Origin: Hyphomonas sp. Mor2
GTDB lineage: Bacteria; Pseudomonadota; Alphaproteobacteria; Caulobacterales; Hyphomonadaceae
Direction: 5' to 3'
Assembly (NCBI RefSeq): GCF_001854405.1
Contig: NZ_CP017718.1
Coordinates: 1,550,001-1,614,000 of the forward strand
DNA length: 64,000 bases
The translations under genes and the position numbers were made by a program. The stretch's first letter is position 1; each line of letters opens with the position of its first letter. A model generated the notes under the pieces. The model made no database searches and was not told the DNA's origin. It was given only the letters and a program-made list of their open reading frames with translations. Positions 1 to 8,235 of this stretch are shown in pieces.

Positions 1-345
1 GGGTTCTATCAGGCCGGCCACCACCATGGTCGCGGCCGGACGGATGACGCCGAGACACGTCTCCAGCACTGGCTGCACTTCCGAGACCAGCGCTCGGTCG
101 ACAATCGTATATTGCACGCGGGCGATATCGCTCATTTCGAACCCCGCCTCGGTCAGGACTGTACCGATCGTCTCGAAACAGTTGCGGGCCTGATCAGCCA
201 CGCCAGCGGGCATTTGCATGGTCGCGTAATCATAGCCGGTCACGCCCGACACGAAGCACCAGTCCCCCTGCACGACGGCGCGCGAATACCCCATCGTCTG
301 TTCAAAAGGCGACCCGGTTGAAATGAGTTTGCGTTCGGATGGCAT
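1..345 (-). CDS. RidA family protein, 3' part cut by window edge
   Basis: The first 115 codons of a small protein are present on the minus strand; the stop lies outside the window. The translation runs from MPSERKLIST through FVSGVTGYD and ends in ATMVVAGLIEP, the pattern of the RidA/YjgF/UK114 family, trimeric enzymes that hydrolyse reactive enamine/imine intermediates. The ATG at 345 is preceded by an AAAGGGCAGG ribosome site. Many family members have other substrates, so the exact role is open. It faces away from the MAPEG gene at 414 and shares a roughly 70 bp divergent promoter gap with it. Confidence 0.85.
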   Translation of the reverse strand, partial: MPSERKLISTGSPFEQTMGYSRAVVQGDWCFVSGVTGYDYATMQMPAGVADQARNCFETIGTVLTEAGFEMSDIARVQYTIVDRALVSEVQPVLETCLGVIRPAATMVVAGLIEP

Positions 346-413
346 GGACCTGCCCTTTGCTGATTTTGCCAAGCGCTCTACACTGATGCGCAAACGATTG
401 GGAGGCTAAATCA

Positions 414-824
414 ATGCATGCAACCATTTTACTATGTTCCGCCGCTCTAGTGATTCTCACACTTCTGCTGGCGTTCTGGACCAGCATGCAGCGCGGCTCC
501 AGCAAGACCATCGCCTACGGTGCTCCACTTGATCCGGAGTCGGGGATGGCCAAGGCCCAGCGGGCGCACGGCAACTCGGCTGAGTATGCGGCGCTGCTGA
601 TCGGTTTGTTCCTCGTGGTCGGGTTTGCTTATACGGACCGTGACCTGGGGGGACTGGTCAGCTGGACGATTATCGCGGTCACCGTGTCTCGCCTGCTTCA
701 CGCCCTCGGCTTCCTGATCTGCGAGACCTTGGAAAAGCCTCACGTTCTCAAGATGGTCGGCGCGCTCGTGACCTATTTGGGCGGCCTCCTGCTGGCAGGA
801 TTGGCGATCAGCCAGGTCCTTTAG
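414..824 (+). CDS. MAPEG family membrane protein
   Basis: This 136-residue protein has four hydrophobic segments and the motif AHGNSAEY (residues 51-58), which is characteristic of the MAPEG family (membrane-associated eicosanoid/glutathione metabolism). Bacterial members are small inner-membrane proteins, some with glutathione transferase or peroxidase activity; most have no known substrate. The length is typical. The gene stands alone, divergent from the RidA-like gene, with the start ATG about 70 bp from it. Family assignment is firm, enzymatic activity is not. Confidence 0.85.
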   Translation: MHATILLCSAALVILTLLLAFWTSMQRGSSKTIAYGAPLDPESGMAKAQRAHGNSAEYAALLIGLFLVVGFAYTDRDLGGLVSWTIIAVTVSRLLHALGFLICETLEKPHVLKMVGALVTYLGGLLLAGLAISQVL

Positions 825-959
825 GCTCTCCCTTAGGCTCTTCATTTCGGGCGCCTCGTACGCTGGTCGTTTTGACACCGGCTCAGGAAATCTCGGCGCG
901 CGCCCGATCTCGCTGAGGCACCACTTGCCTAATCGCAAGTCCTGTGCGGATTGTGCATT

Positions 960-1529
960 ATGAACACCGTTGCCCACGTGATCGTCGCCTGCGCCGCGCT
1001 CAGTCGACCCGACGCGCCCCGGCGGAATCTGGCAGTGGTTGCAGGCGCGCTGATCCCCGACGCCTCCATGTTCGTGTTCTTTGCCTGGAGCCGATTGAAT
1101 GGCTGGAGCGGGGATGAGACCTGGAATGTTCGATACTGGATGGAGCCGTGGCAGACATTGGGAGCGGTCTCAAATTCCTTCGTCCTGTTTACGGCATTGC
1201 TGGCACTGAGTGTATGGCGCAAGTGGCCCGTATTGACCGCCGCGGCGATCGCCGCTCTGTTGCATATCGCGCTGGACTTTCCCCTGCATGCAGATGATGC
1301 GCACCGCCATTTCTGGCCCGTGAGCGATTGGCGATTTCAGTCGCCAGTCTCCTATTGGGACCCGGCTGCCAACGGCCTGATCGGCAATATGATCGAAACA
1401 GCGACCGTACTCGGCGCCACGATCCTCCTGTGGCGGCGCTTCCAGGGCATGAAGACCAGAATCGCGCTCGCGCTGCTCCTCGCCCTGCAGGTCGCAGCCT
1501 TGGTGGCCTGGCTCAGTTGGGCGGGCTAG
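960..1529 (+). CDS. Predicted inner-membrane protein, DUF457/YdjM-like
   Basis: The 189-residue product is very hydrophobic, starts MNTVAHVIVACAAL and carries conserved polar patches: GALIPDAS near residues 29-36, LLHIALDFPLH near 100-110 and DDAHRHFWP near 112-120. These His/Asp clusters inside membrane segments resemble the DUF457/YdjM metal-dependent hydrolase-like family. Relatives in alphaproteobacteria are often labelled as cobalamin biosynthesis proteins without evidence. A TTG at 951 would add three residues; I chose the ATG at 960. The 3' end overlaps the convergent gene by 17 bases. Function is unknown. Confidence 0.65.
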   Translation: MNTVAHVIVACAALSRPDAPRRNLAVVAGALIPDASMFVFFAWSRLNGWSGDETWNVRYWMEPWQTLGAVSNSFVLFTALLALSVWRKWPVLTAAAIAALLHIALDFPLHADDAHRHFWPVSDWRFQSPVSYWDPAANGLIGNMIETATVLGATILLWRRFQGMKTRIALALLLALQVAALVAWLSWAG

Positions 1530-2097
1530 ACGCGTCCTCTGTTTCGGCCTCCTGACGCGTATATGTCCCGGTAAACCAGGGCGCCCAGGTTTCGGTTTCG
1601 GCATTGTATTGTTCAAAATGCTGGGTGACCGTGCCATCCTCGTTGAGCGTCCATTCGCCCGTAAACGGGGCTGTCTGGGGCGTGCCATGATAGGTAATGG
1701 TTCCGACCAGCTTCATGGACCCGGACTCGGTCAGACCGCCCTCATAATCGATCAGCGCCCCCGCGCTGACCCAGACCTGACGCCATTTTTCGGTGTCCGG
1801 ATTGTAGTAATTATAGCTCTGTCCCGTCGTCCCGCCTGCCGAGGTCCAGGTCTCCAGGAGCAGGCAGCCACCTTCTTCGCGGGTAATGGAATTATTGCCA
1901 GCAAACTGTCCATTTGGCGCCGTGACACGCCAGTCGCCGACCCAGAAATCAAACTGATGATAGGCGTCGCTCTGGCAGGGCGGCGGCGGTGGGGGTGGCG
2001 GCGAAGCAGCCGCTTCATCATTGCCAGCCGTGTCTTGCGCCAATGCGCAGCCCGCAAGGGCCAGACCCAGTCCGGCACTCAGAATTGTTCGACGCAT
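1513..2097 (-). CDS. Exported DUF1579-like lipoprotein
   Basis: The 194-residue product begins MRRTILSAGLGLALAGCALA, a signal peptide with a probable lipobox (LAGC), then a short eight-proline run and a domain starting HQFDFWVGDWRVTAPNG. Repeated W/G/Y-rich strands (GDWRV, KWRQVWV, GEWTLNEDG) match the DUF1579 type of beta-rich ligand-binding fold seen in many proteobacterial secreted proteins. The open frame extends upstream to 2151, but the ATG at 2097 has a strong GGAGGGA ribosome site, and the longer form would be translated through the terminator hairpin at 2117-2150. Ligand unknown. Confidence 0.7.
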   Translation of the reverse strand: MRRTILSAGLGLALAGCALAQDTAGNDEAAASPPPPPPPPCQSDAYHQFDFWVGDWRVTAPNGQFAGNNSITREEGGCLLLETWTSAGGTTGQSYNYYNPDTEKWRQVWVSAGALIDYEGGLTESGSMKLVGTITYHGTPQTAPFTGEWTLNEDGTVTQHFEQYNAETETWAPWFTGTYTRQEAETEDASSPPN

Positions 2098-2110
2098 GTC
2101 TCCCTCCAAT

Positions 2111-2153
2111 AAGAAATGACCCTGCCGCGCAGTTTTACGCGGCAGGGTCAATT
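2111..2153 (-). terminator. Rho-independent terminator of the acyl-CoA dehydrogenase pair
   Basis: A perfect 13-bp inverted repeat (2117-2129 with 2138-2150) encloses an 8-base loop. On the minus strand it is followed by TTTCTT. It lies just beyond the stop of the downstream acyl-CoA dehydrogenase gene and ahead of the next minus-strand gene, so it probably ends the operon. Confidence 0.7.
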
Positions 2154-2207
2154 GTCAAATCATACGCGCCTAATGGTGGTCGTGGCACGCGGGATGGAGC
2201 GAACTGT

Positions 2208-3365
2208 CTATTCAGCCGCCGCCTTGAACTCGTCCGCACTCAGCTGAGTGTAGCGACGCATGTGATGGTCAACATTGCCGAATTCATTCTCGATCATGGT
2301 CAGGCGCTTGAAATAGTGGCCGACGGCCAGCTCTTCCGTCATGCCCATGCCGCCATGGATCTGGATCGATTCCTGACCAACGAAGCGGCCCGACTGACCG
2401 ATGCGAACCTTCGCGGCCGACGCGGCTTTCTTGCGCTCGACCTCGTCCTCACCCAGCTTCAGCGTCGCCATATAGGTCATCGAGATCGATTGCTCGTGCT
2501 CCATGAACATATCGACCATGCGGTGCTGCAGGACCTGGAACTTGCCGATCGGGGTGCCGAATTGCTTACGCTGGCGGGAATATTCCACCGTCATCTGATG
2601 CGCCACGCCCATGGCCCCTACGGCTTCGGCGCAGGTTGCAGCGATGGCTTCATCGACGACTTGTTCGATCACCGGCAGGCCTTCGCCTTCTGCGCCGATC
2701 AGGGCATCAGCGCCGACGGAAACATTCTCGAAATAGACTTCAGACGCGCGGCGTCCGTCCACGGTTGGATAGTCGCGCGTTGTGACGCCGTCAGCGCCCT
2801 TGTCGACGATGAAGACCGAAATGCCGCCCGCATCGCGGCGATCGCCGCCGGTGCGTGCGGTGACGACCAGCTTGTCGGCCCATGGCGCGCCGATCACGAC
2901 CGCCTTGTGGCCATTCAGGACATAGCCCGAGCCGTCTTTCTTGGCCGTGGTTTCAAGGTCCGCCAGATTATAGCGTCCGCGCGGCTCAGCATAGGCGAAG
3001 GCAAACGTGCTTGCGCCGCCCATGATTGCCTGCAGGTGCTCTTCTTTCTGCGCGTCCGTGCCGGCATGCTTGAGGAAGCCCCCGCCGCAAACCACGCTTG
3101 GCACGAATGGCTCGACCACGAGGCCTTTGCCGAACTCTTCCATGACCACCATGGCATCGATCGGGCCACCGCCCAGGCCGCCATCCTCTTCGCTGAACGG
3201 GGCCATGAGCAGGCCGAGCTCAGCAAATTGCGCCCACATTTCAGGCCGCCAGCCGCTCTCGCTCTTGACCACGCCCATACGGGTTTCGAAGTCGTATTGT
3301 TCCCGGATCAGCCGTGCCAGGCTGTCGCGGATCATGGTCTGTTCTTCGGTAAAGTTGAAATCCAT
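2208..3365 (-). CDS. Acyl-CoA dehydrogenase, small (PimD-like) subunit
   Basis: The 385-residue product has the acyl-CoA dehydrogenase layout: N-terminal helical domain (MDFNFTEEQTMIRDSL), middle beta domain, and C-terminal helices with QIHGGMGMTEELAVGHYFKRL. The sequence style (QYDFETRM, GLLMAPFSEEDGGLGGGP) matches the smaller partner of two-subunit acyl-CoA dehydrogenases such as pimeloyl-CoA dehydrogenase PimD and actinobacterial steroid FadE pairs. It lies 27 bases after the large-subunit gene and has its own CAGGAGAA ribosome site. In this family the two proteins form an alpha2beta2 enzyme. The acyl substrate cannot be told from sequence. Confidence 0.85.
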   Translation of the reverse strand: MDFNFTEEQTMIRDSLARLIREQYDFETRMGVVKSESGWRPEMWAQFAELGLLMAPFSEEDGGLGGGPIDAMVVMEEFGKGLVVEPFVPSVVCGGGFLKHAGTDAQKEEHLQAIMGGASTFAFAYAEPRGRYNLADLETTAKKDGSGYVLNGHKAVVIGAPWADKLVVTARTGGDRRDAGGISVFIVDKGADGVTTRDYPTVDGRRASEVYFENVSVGADALIGAEGEGLPVIEQVVDEAIAATCAEAVGAMGVAHQMTVEYSRQRKQFGTPIGKFQVLQHRMVDMFMEHEQSISMTYMATLKLGEDEVERKKAASAAKVRIGQSGRFVGQESIQIHGGMGMTEELAVGHYFKRLTMIENEFGNVDHHMRRYTQLSADEFKAAAE

Positions 3366-3392
3366 AAGTGTTTCTCCTGTTGCCCGGTCGCC

Positions 3393-4589
3393 TTACAGGC
3401 CCAGGATCATTTTCGTGATGATGTTGCGCTGAATTTCGTTCGATCCGCCATAGATCGACGTCTTGCGGAAGTTGAAATAGTTCGGCGCAGAATTGTGCGC
3501 ATAATCCGGCCCGATCGGGAATTCATTGGTGCCATCTTCCGGGAACCCGCGAACATCCGGCGCGCCATAGGTGCCGACCGCTTCCAGGGTCAGTTCGGTG
3601 AGACGCTGCTGAATCTCGGTACCTTTGACTTTCAGGATGGAGCTTTCCGGCCCCGGGCCCTTGCCGGCGGACTCACGCGCCAGGGTGCGCAGTTCGGTGA
3701 ATTCCAATGCCGTCAGGTCAATCTCAAGTTGGCTGATCTTGCGCGAGAAAGAATCGTCATTGATCAACGGCTCACCGTCCAGGACTTCGGTTGAAGCAAT
3801 GTTGCGCAGGCGCTCAATGCCGCGCTTGGAGCGGGCGACACCGGCAATGCCGGAGCGTTCGTGCGCCAGCAGGAACTTGGCATAGGTCCAGCCCTGATTC
3901 TCTTCACCAACGCGATTCTCGACCGGCACGCGCACGTCTGTCAGCCAGACTTCGTTGACCTCGTGCCCGCCATCGATCGTGATGATCGGGCGAACTTCGA
4001 TGCCGGGTGTGTTCATGTCGACCAGAATGAAGGAAATGCCTTCCTGCGGCTTGGCGGCGTCCGGGTCGGTCCGGCATAGGAAGAAGCCCCAATCGGCGTG
4101 CTGAGCGAGGGTCGTCCAGGTCTTCTGGCCATTGATCACATAGTGATCTCCATCCCGCACGGCGGTCGTTTTCAGGCTGGCCAGGTCAGAACCGGCGCCC
4201 GGCTCGGAATAGCCCTGGCACCACCACTCTTCGCCCGCCAGGATCTTGGGCAGATAGCGCGCTTTTTGCTCTTCATTGCCGAATGTGTAGATCACCGGGC
4301 CGACCATGGAGACGCCGAAAGGCAGCGGCATCAGGGCATCGACGCGGGCATTTTCCTCCGACCAGATATAGCGCTGGGTCGACGTCCAGCCGGTGCCGCC
4401 ATACTGTTCCGGCCAGGCCGGTGCGGCCCAGCCCTTCTTGCCCAGAACCCTGTGCCAGGCGAGGAATTGATCCTTGGTCAGGTCTTCTCGATTGGCAAAC
4501 TCTTTCAGTTCATCCGGATAGTTCTCTTCGATAAAGGCACGAACCTCTGCGCGAAAAGCGACTTCTTCAGGCGAAAATTCTAAATTCAT
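3393..4589 (-). CDS. Acyl-CoA dehydrogenase, large (PimC-like) subunit
   Basis: This 398-residue flavoprotein shows FGVSMVGPVIYTFG, WWCQGYSEPGAGSDLASL and INGQKTWTTLAQHADW, plus the C-terminal SIYGGSNEIQRNIITK. These closely follow the large subunit of pimeloyl-CoA dehydrogenase (PimC). The usual IYEGT glutamate of monomer-type enzymes is a glycine here, as is common in this subfamily. It is the first gene of a two-gene operon. The ATG follows a GGGAAGA ribosome site. It would oxidise an acyl-CoA to the 2-enoyl-CoA, passing electrons to ETF. Substrate (dicarboxylate, steroid side chain or other) is inference. Confidence 0.87.
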   Translation of the reverse strand: MNLEFSPEEVAFRAEVRAFIEENYPDELKEFANREDLTKDQFLAWHRVLGKKGWAAPAWPEQYGGTGWTSTQRYIWSEENARVDALMPLPFGVSMVGPVIYTFGNEEQKARYLPKILAGEEWWCQGYSEPGAGSDLASLKTTAVRDGDHYVINGQKTWTTLAQHADWGFFLCRTDPDAAKPQEGISFILVDMNTPGIEVRPIITIDGGHEVNEVWLTDVRVPVENRVGEENQGWTYAKFLLAHERSGIAGVARSKRGIERLRNIASTEVLDGEPLINDDSFSRKISQLEIDLTALEFTELRTLARESAGKGPGPESSILKVKGTEIQQRLTELTLEAVGTYGAPDVRGFPEDGTNEFPIGPDYAHNSAPNYFNFRKTSIYGGSNEIQRNIITKMILGL

Positions 4590-4676
4590 GATGAGTCTTC
4601 CCGGGATTTATTGGCATTATTTGATCACTTAGTGCCGCGCGCACGGGCGAAAAGCAAGTTAACGCGAACGTAAACG

Positions 4677-5708
4677 TCACTTTGTCTCAGATGCCGCCGC
4701 GGAAGGGAATTTTTTTTGCGGTTGCCCCAGAAAAGGTGCGCAAGCGGTCCGCAACAAGCCAATCGCTGCAGCTGATCCCATCCCTCCGCCCGTGTTGAAT
4801 TCAAACTCTGCCATCGGCGTCATGCCGAGGCGCTCCAAAGCCGCCTCATGCGCCGGACGGCGGGTGACGTGCGCGGCCCTGACATGATCGATGCCGAGCG
4901 GATTGAGGGCATGCACCACACCCGCAGCAATCGTCGTCGCGAAGCCATCAATCAGGATCGGAATCCCTTGCTGGCGCGCTGCGATAATCGTCCCGACACA
5001 CGCCGCGAGCTCTCGCCCGCCCAGGCAACGCAGGGCCTCCAATGGATCGGACAGGTGTCCGCGATGCGTTTTCAATGCCTGATTGACGATATCCATGCGC
5101 TGCTGGTTCATCTCGGATGGAACCTGCGGTCCCGGCCGCACCCAATATTCCGGCGAGCCGCCATAGAGGGCACAGGCCACAGCTGCCGCTGCCGTACCGA
5201 TCCCGGCGCCGATCACACCGAGTGCGATCAGGTCCGGTTCGCCCTCAAGCGCTTCAAATCCATAGGCGATGGTCGCGGCGCATTCGCGCTCGGTCATCGC
5301 CGCTTCCTGTGTGATATTCTTGGTCGGCTGATCCAGCGCCAGTTCGAACACGCGGATATTGGCCTCAACCTGCGTAGAAATAGCCGAAAGGGGGGCCCGT
5401 CCGTCTTTCAACGCATCCACTTTTTCACGCGTGCTATCAATCGAAGACAGGGTAACGCCGTTCTGTGAGATGCCATGCGACCCGGCGAAGATGGCCAGAG
5501 TTGGCTTGTCCAGCCGCGGCGGATAGCGGCGCTGCCAACCTGAGAGCCAGGCCGCGCCATCGCCGAGGCGGCCAAAATCCCCTTCCCGGCCCATGCCGAG
5601 CAATGCGTCATAGACCTTTTGAGAGGCGTTCACATCGAACACGCTCGGACGCAGCGCCAGTTCGCGCACATCTTCAAACGGTCCTGTTGTACTTTCGGCT
5701 TCTGACAA
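4677..5708 (-). CDS. CobT-like phosphoribosyltransferase lacking both catalytic glutamates
   Basis: The 343-residue product aligns over its whole length with nicotinate-nucleotide:dimethylbenzimidazole phosphoribosyltransferase (CobT), which activates the lower ligand of vitamin B12. Shared landmarks are FAGSHGISQNGV (74-85), ERECAATIAYG (140-150), LYGGSPEYWV (181-190), DPLEALRCLGGRELAA (221-236) and ILIDGF (251-256). The loop normally reading GEMGIGNTT is GVIGAGIGT (164-172), and the C-terminal GEGTGAA is GGGMGSAA (307-314), so the residues matching Glu174 and Glu317 of the Salmonella enzyme are Val165 and Gly308. It may be inactive or use another substrate. No other cobalamin gene is adjacent. 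Confidence 0.75.
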   Translation of the reverse strand: MSEAESTTGPFEDVRELALRPSVFDVNASQKVYDALLGMGREGDFGRLGDGAAWLSGWQRRYPPRLDKPTLAIFAGSHGISQNGVTLSSIDSTREKVDALKDGRAPLSAISTQVEANIRVFELALDQPTKNITQEAAMTERECAATIAYGFEALEGEPDLIALGVIGAGIGTAAAAVACALYGGSPEYWVRPGPQVPSEMNQQRMDIVNQALKTHRGHLSDPLEALRCLGGRELAACVGTIIAARQQGIPILIDGFATTIAAGVVHALNPLGIDHVRAAHVTRRPAHEAALERLGMTPMAEFEFNTGGGMGSAAAIGLLRTACAPFLGQPQKKFPSAAASETK

Positions 5709-5823
5709 GCTGATTCCCCGGTTTCATTTCGGGCGTAAAACGCCCTCATTTCAACGCCCAAGTCAATTCTGGATTTGGTAATTTGATAAATCTGTCGCAA
5801 GTATATTTTGAGAGTATTGATTT

Positions 5824-6042
5824 ATGGGATTCGACATGACGCGTCCGAACATTGAAAGCCCGTGCATTAAAGTCTGCGCCGTAGATGGCGAGACCGGCTT
5901 GTGCCTGGGGTGCGGGCGCAGTCTGAAAGAGATTGGCGGCTGGATGCAGTTTGATGATGCGGGCCGCCGCGAGGTCATGAATCAATTGCCGGAACGCCTG
6001 GAACATCTGCAGGCGATCGGCAAGCTGGGGGCAACGGGATGA
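5824..6042 (+). CDS. DUF1289 small cysteine-rich protein
   Basis: The 72-residue product contains SPCIKVCAVDGETGLCLGC, the four-cysteine motif of DUF1289 (also called Fe-S protein YdhL-like), followed by RSLKEIGGWMQFDDAGRREVM. Family members are small putative metal-binding proteins of unknown role. An alternative ATG at 5836 gives a start at MTRPN; GAGAG lies about 10 bases before 5824 and GGGA about 7 before 5836, so the start is unsettled. The stop overlaps the next gene's ATG by four bases, indicating translational coupling. Confidence 0.85.
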   Translation: MGFDMTRPNIESPCIKVCAVDGETGLCLGCGRSLKEIGGWMQFDDAGRREVMNQLPERLEHLQAIGKLGATG

Positions 6043-6584
6043 AGACGTCTCATATTGTTACGACCTTCCTGCTGGCAGCAGGGGTCGCTGCGGTGATCGG
6101 TCTGTATCTCGATCCCAAACTCGACGAAGCCCCTGAAACGGTCGCGGCGACGGAATCGGGCGCCACGCCGAATGTGGCGACCCTTGCGGTGAACGAGGCT
6201 GAAACGACCTTCCGCCGGAAGGCGACCATTCGCAGCCGCCCCGACAGCCATTACTGGACTCGCGCCCTGGTCAATCAGAAAACCAGCGTGGAGTTCATGG
6301 TCGATACCGGCGCCAGCGTGGTCGCCCTGACCTACAAGGACGCTCAGAAGATGGGCCTGCGCCCGGATCAGCTGGATTATCGCTGGGAAATCCGCACCGC
6401 TGGCGGCAAGACGCTAGGCGCGAGCGTGATGATTGACACGATCCAGATTGGACAAGTCAAAGTGAAGAATGTCGAGGCGATGGTCTTGCGCACCGATCTC
6501 GAGCAATCCCTGCTGGGCATGAGTTTCCTGCGCGAACTCTATTCTTATGAGTTTCGCGGCGAGCGGCTGATCATCCAACAATAG
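6039..6584 (+). CDS. Retropepsin-like aspartic protease, TIGR02281 type
   Basis: The 181-residue product has an N-terminal hydrophobic anchor (about residues 7-24), a low-complexity linker, and a single-lobed aspartic protease domain with FMVDTGASVVAL (DTGAS at 89-93) and a C-terminal SLLGMSFLRELYSYEF. One catalytic Asp per chain means it should work as a dimer, as retroviral proteases do. The anchor places the domain in the periplasm. The gene overlaps the DUF1289 gene by ATGA and overlaps the convergent TauE gene by 14 bases. Substrate is unknown. Confidence 0.85.
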   Translation: MKTSHIVTTFLLAAGVAAVIGLYLDPKLDEAPETVAATESGATPNVATLAVNEAETTFRRKATIRSRPDSHYWTRALVNQKTSVEFMVDTGASVVALTYKDAQKMGLRPDQLDYRWEIRTAGGKTLGASVMIDTIQIGQVKVKNVEAMVLRTDLEQSLLGMSFLRELYSYEFRGERLIIQQ

Positions 6585-7395
6585 TATCGTAGAGCATCTT
6601 GCTCGCCACGATGGCGAGCAGGACCGCAAACAGGCGCTTGAGCAATTGCGCGTCGAGGCTGTGCGCCAGACGGGCGCCCACGGGGGCCATGGTGACGGTG
6701 AAGACCGAGATCAGCGCGAAGGCCGCGAGATTGACATAGCCGAGCGAGAATGGTGGTCGCCCGTCCGCGCCCCAACCCGTGAAGATCGCGGTGATGGCGC
6801 TCGGCAGGCCAATCGCGATGCCAAACCCCGCCGCTGTCGCCACCGCCTGGTGTATGGCCCGGCCATAGACCGCCATGAGGCTAACGCCGAACGTCCCTCC
6901 GCCAATCCCCATCAAGGCGGACAGGACGCCAATCCCAGTCCCGAATCCGACTCGGCCCGGACCGGTCGGCATGTCATCTGCCAATCGCCAGCCTGGGCGT
7001 CCGAAGAAGAGCTGCGCGGCCAGAAGGTAGGCCATGGCCGCGAAAAAGGCCTTGAGCGCCGTGGCAGAAAGCTGCCCAGCCACAAGTTGGCCGATCAGGG
7101 CGCCGAGCATGATCCAGGGGGCCCAGGTGCGAATGATCTGCCAGTCGACCGCGCCTCTCTTATTGTGCGCCATCACCGATCTGGCCGAGGTCAGAATGAT
7201 GGTCGCCAGCGAGGTGGCGATGGCAACATGGCTGGCCGTGTCATCAAAACCGAGGCTCTCGAACAGGATAATCAGCACCGGAACGATAATCGCGCCGCCG
7301 CCGATTCCGAACAAACCGGCGGCAACACCGCTGACCAATCCGCATCCTGCCAAAGCCAGGATCAGGACGCCATATTGTGCGAAGAACTCAGCCAT
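6571..7395 (-). CDS. TauE/SafE family membrane transporter
   Basis: The 274-residue protein has eight or so membrane segments arranged as two related halves, each with a glycine-rich motif (GLFGIGGGAIIVPVLI near residues 28-43 and LMGIGGGTFGVSLM in the second half). This is the TauE/SafE family, which exports sulfite, sulfoacetate or other organic sulfur anions. Nothing nearby concerns sulfur metabolism, so the substrate is open. Length and topology are normal. It is followed by the MlaC-like gene on the same strand upstream, with a 39-base gap. Confidence 0.85.
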   Translation of the reverse strand: MAEFFAQYGVLILALAGCGLVSGVAAGLFGIGGGAIIVPVLIILFESLGFDDTASHVAIATSLATIILTSARSVMAHNKRGAVDWQIIRTWAPWIMLGALIGQLVAGQLSATALKAFFAAMAYLLAAQLFFGRPGWRLADDMPTGPGRVGFGTGIGVLSALMGIGGGTFGVSLMAVYGRAIHQAVATAAGFGIAIGLPSAITAIFTGWGADGRPPFSLGYVNLAAFALISVFTVTMAPVGARLAHSLDAQLLKRLFAVLLAIVASKMLYDTIVG

Positions 7396-7434
7396 CCGGG
7401 TTCGCCTAATCCAAACGTCCCGGAGAGGGAAGCC

Positions 7435-7983
7435 TTATCCGAATTGCGCGATCACGTCTTCAATGCTGGCACCGGGACGTCCGAGAATCGCTGCGACCTG
7501 TGCGCGTTGCTCGATGGCCAGCCAGATGCCAGCGACCTCGAGATCGACGACGGACCATTTGCCGCTGCGCTCGATGACGCGCCAGCGGATCCTCATATCG
7601 CCCTCGTCACGGCGCACCTGAGTGGTGATGATGCTGTCACGGGCGTTGCGCGCCTGCGCATCGACAACGCTGACTTCAATACCGGAAAACTGGTGCGCGT
7701 TCGCGTCGATCTGACGGCGCAGATAGTCTTCAAACGCGTTCACAAAGCGCGCTTTCTCGGCTGGCGCGAGCGACCGGCCATAACGGCCGAGGGTAAAGTT
7801 CGCGATCGCACGCGTATCAATGTGAGACAAAACAGCGTCGGCGACGCCCGTATTCTCGCTCTGAGCGATATCTGAGGCGGCCGTGCTGACCAGCGCCTCG
7901 GCGCTGTTGTAATCGTTGCTTCCGGCGACGGCGAGCGGTGCCGAAGCGAGCAACGCAGTTGAGATAATCAGTGCCTTCAACAT
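7435..7983 (-). CDS. MlaC-like periplasmic phospholipid carrier
   Basis: The 182-residue product has a signal peptide (MLKALIISTALLASAPLAVAG) and the Tgt2/MlaC domain (PF05494 type): FTLGRYGRSLAPAEKARFVNAFEDYL and RWRVIERSGKWSVVDLEVAGIWLAI. MlaC proteins shuttle phospholipids between the outer-membrane complex and the inner-membrane Mla transporter. An MlaD-type gene sits 6 kb away (13485-13982), but no MlaE or MlaF gene is in the window. The ATG follows AAGGA at a seven-base distance. Confidence 0.85.
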   Translation of the reverse strand: MLKALIISTALLASAPLAVAGSNDYNSAEALVSTAASDIAQSENTGVADAVLSHIDTRAIANFTLGRYGRSLAPAEKARFVNAFEDYLRRQIDANAHQFSGIEVSVVDAQARNARDSIITTQVRRDEGDMRIRWRVIERSGKWSVVDLEVAGIWLAIEQRAQVAAILGRPGASIEDVIAQFG

Positions 7984-8112
7984 GGGAGGATCCTTGCATT
8001 AATCGCGCCACTGCGGGCGCTTCGGATCACATTTGGGAACTGAATTGTGCACGAACTAGGGCAGGATTCGACATAGGGGGTATGCGCATCCTGAATGGTT
8101 GTTTTCGGGCAA

Positions 8113-8195
8113 CACTTTACACGCAGAAGGGGGACAAATTACGCGCACACGGGGACAAATTACGCGCAGAAAGAGGACAAAACTGTCAGAGAGGA
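8113..8195 (+). repeat. Short tandem repeat, 21-22 bp period
   Basis: Two exact copies of an 18-base core, GGGGACAAATTACGCGCA, stand at 8130-8147 and 8151-8168 (21-base period). A degenerate third unit beginning GAGGACAAAACTG is at 8173, and a fourth beginning GAGGATCAAA follows near 8191. A partial unit (TTTACACGCAGA, about 8116-8127) precedes them. The run lies between the 5' end of the MlaC-like gene and the 3' end of thiS, with no gene of its own. Confidence 0.75.
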
Positions 8196-8235
8196 TCAAA
8201 GATCCCGCCTGCTTTCACTCCGAATCAACGTGTCC

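Noticed and set aside
1989-3794. Open frame of about 600 codons on the plus strand
   Set aside because: It is antisense to the two acyl-CoA dehydrogenase genes, has no domain pattern, and arises from GC-rich codon bias.
5709-5823. Possible cobalamin riboswitch upstream of the CobT-like gene
   Set aside because: The gap is only about 115 bases and no B12-box-like sequence or suitable structure was seen.
8113-8195. Possible CRISPR array
   Set aside because: Units are too short (18-base core, 3-4 base gaps), too few, and without spacers or cas genes.
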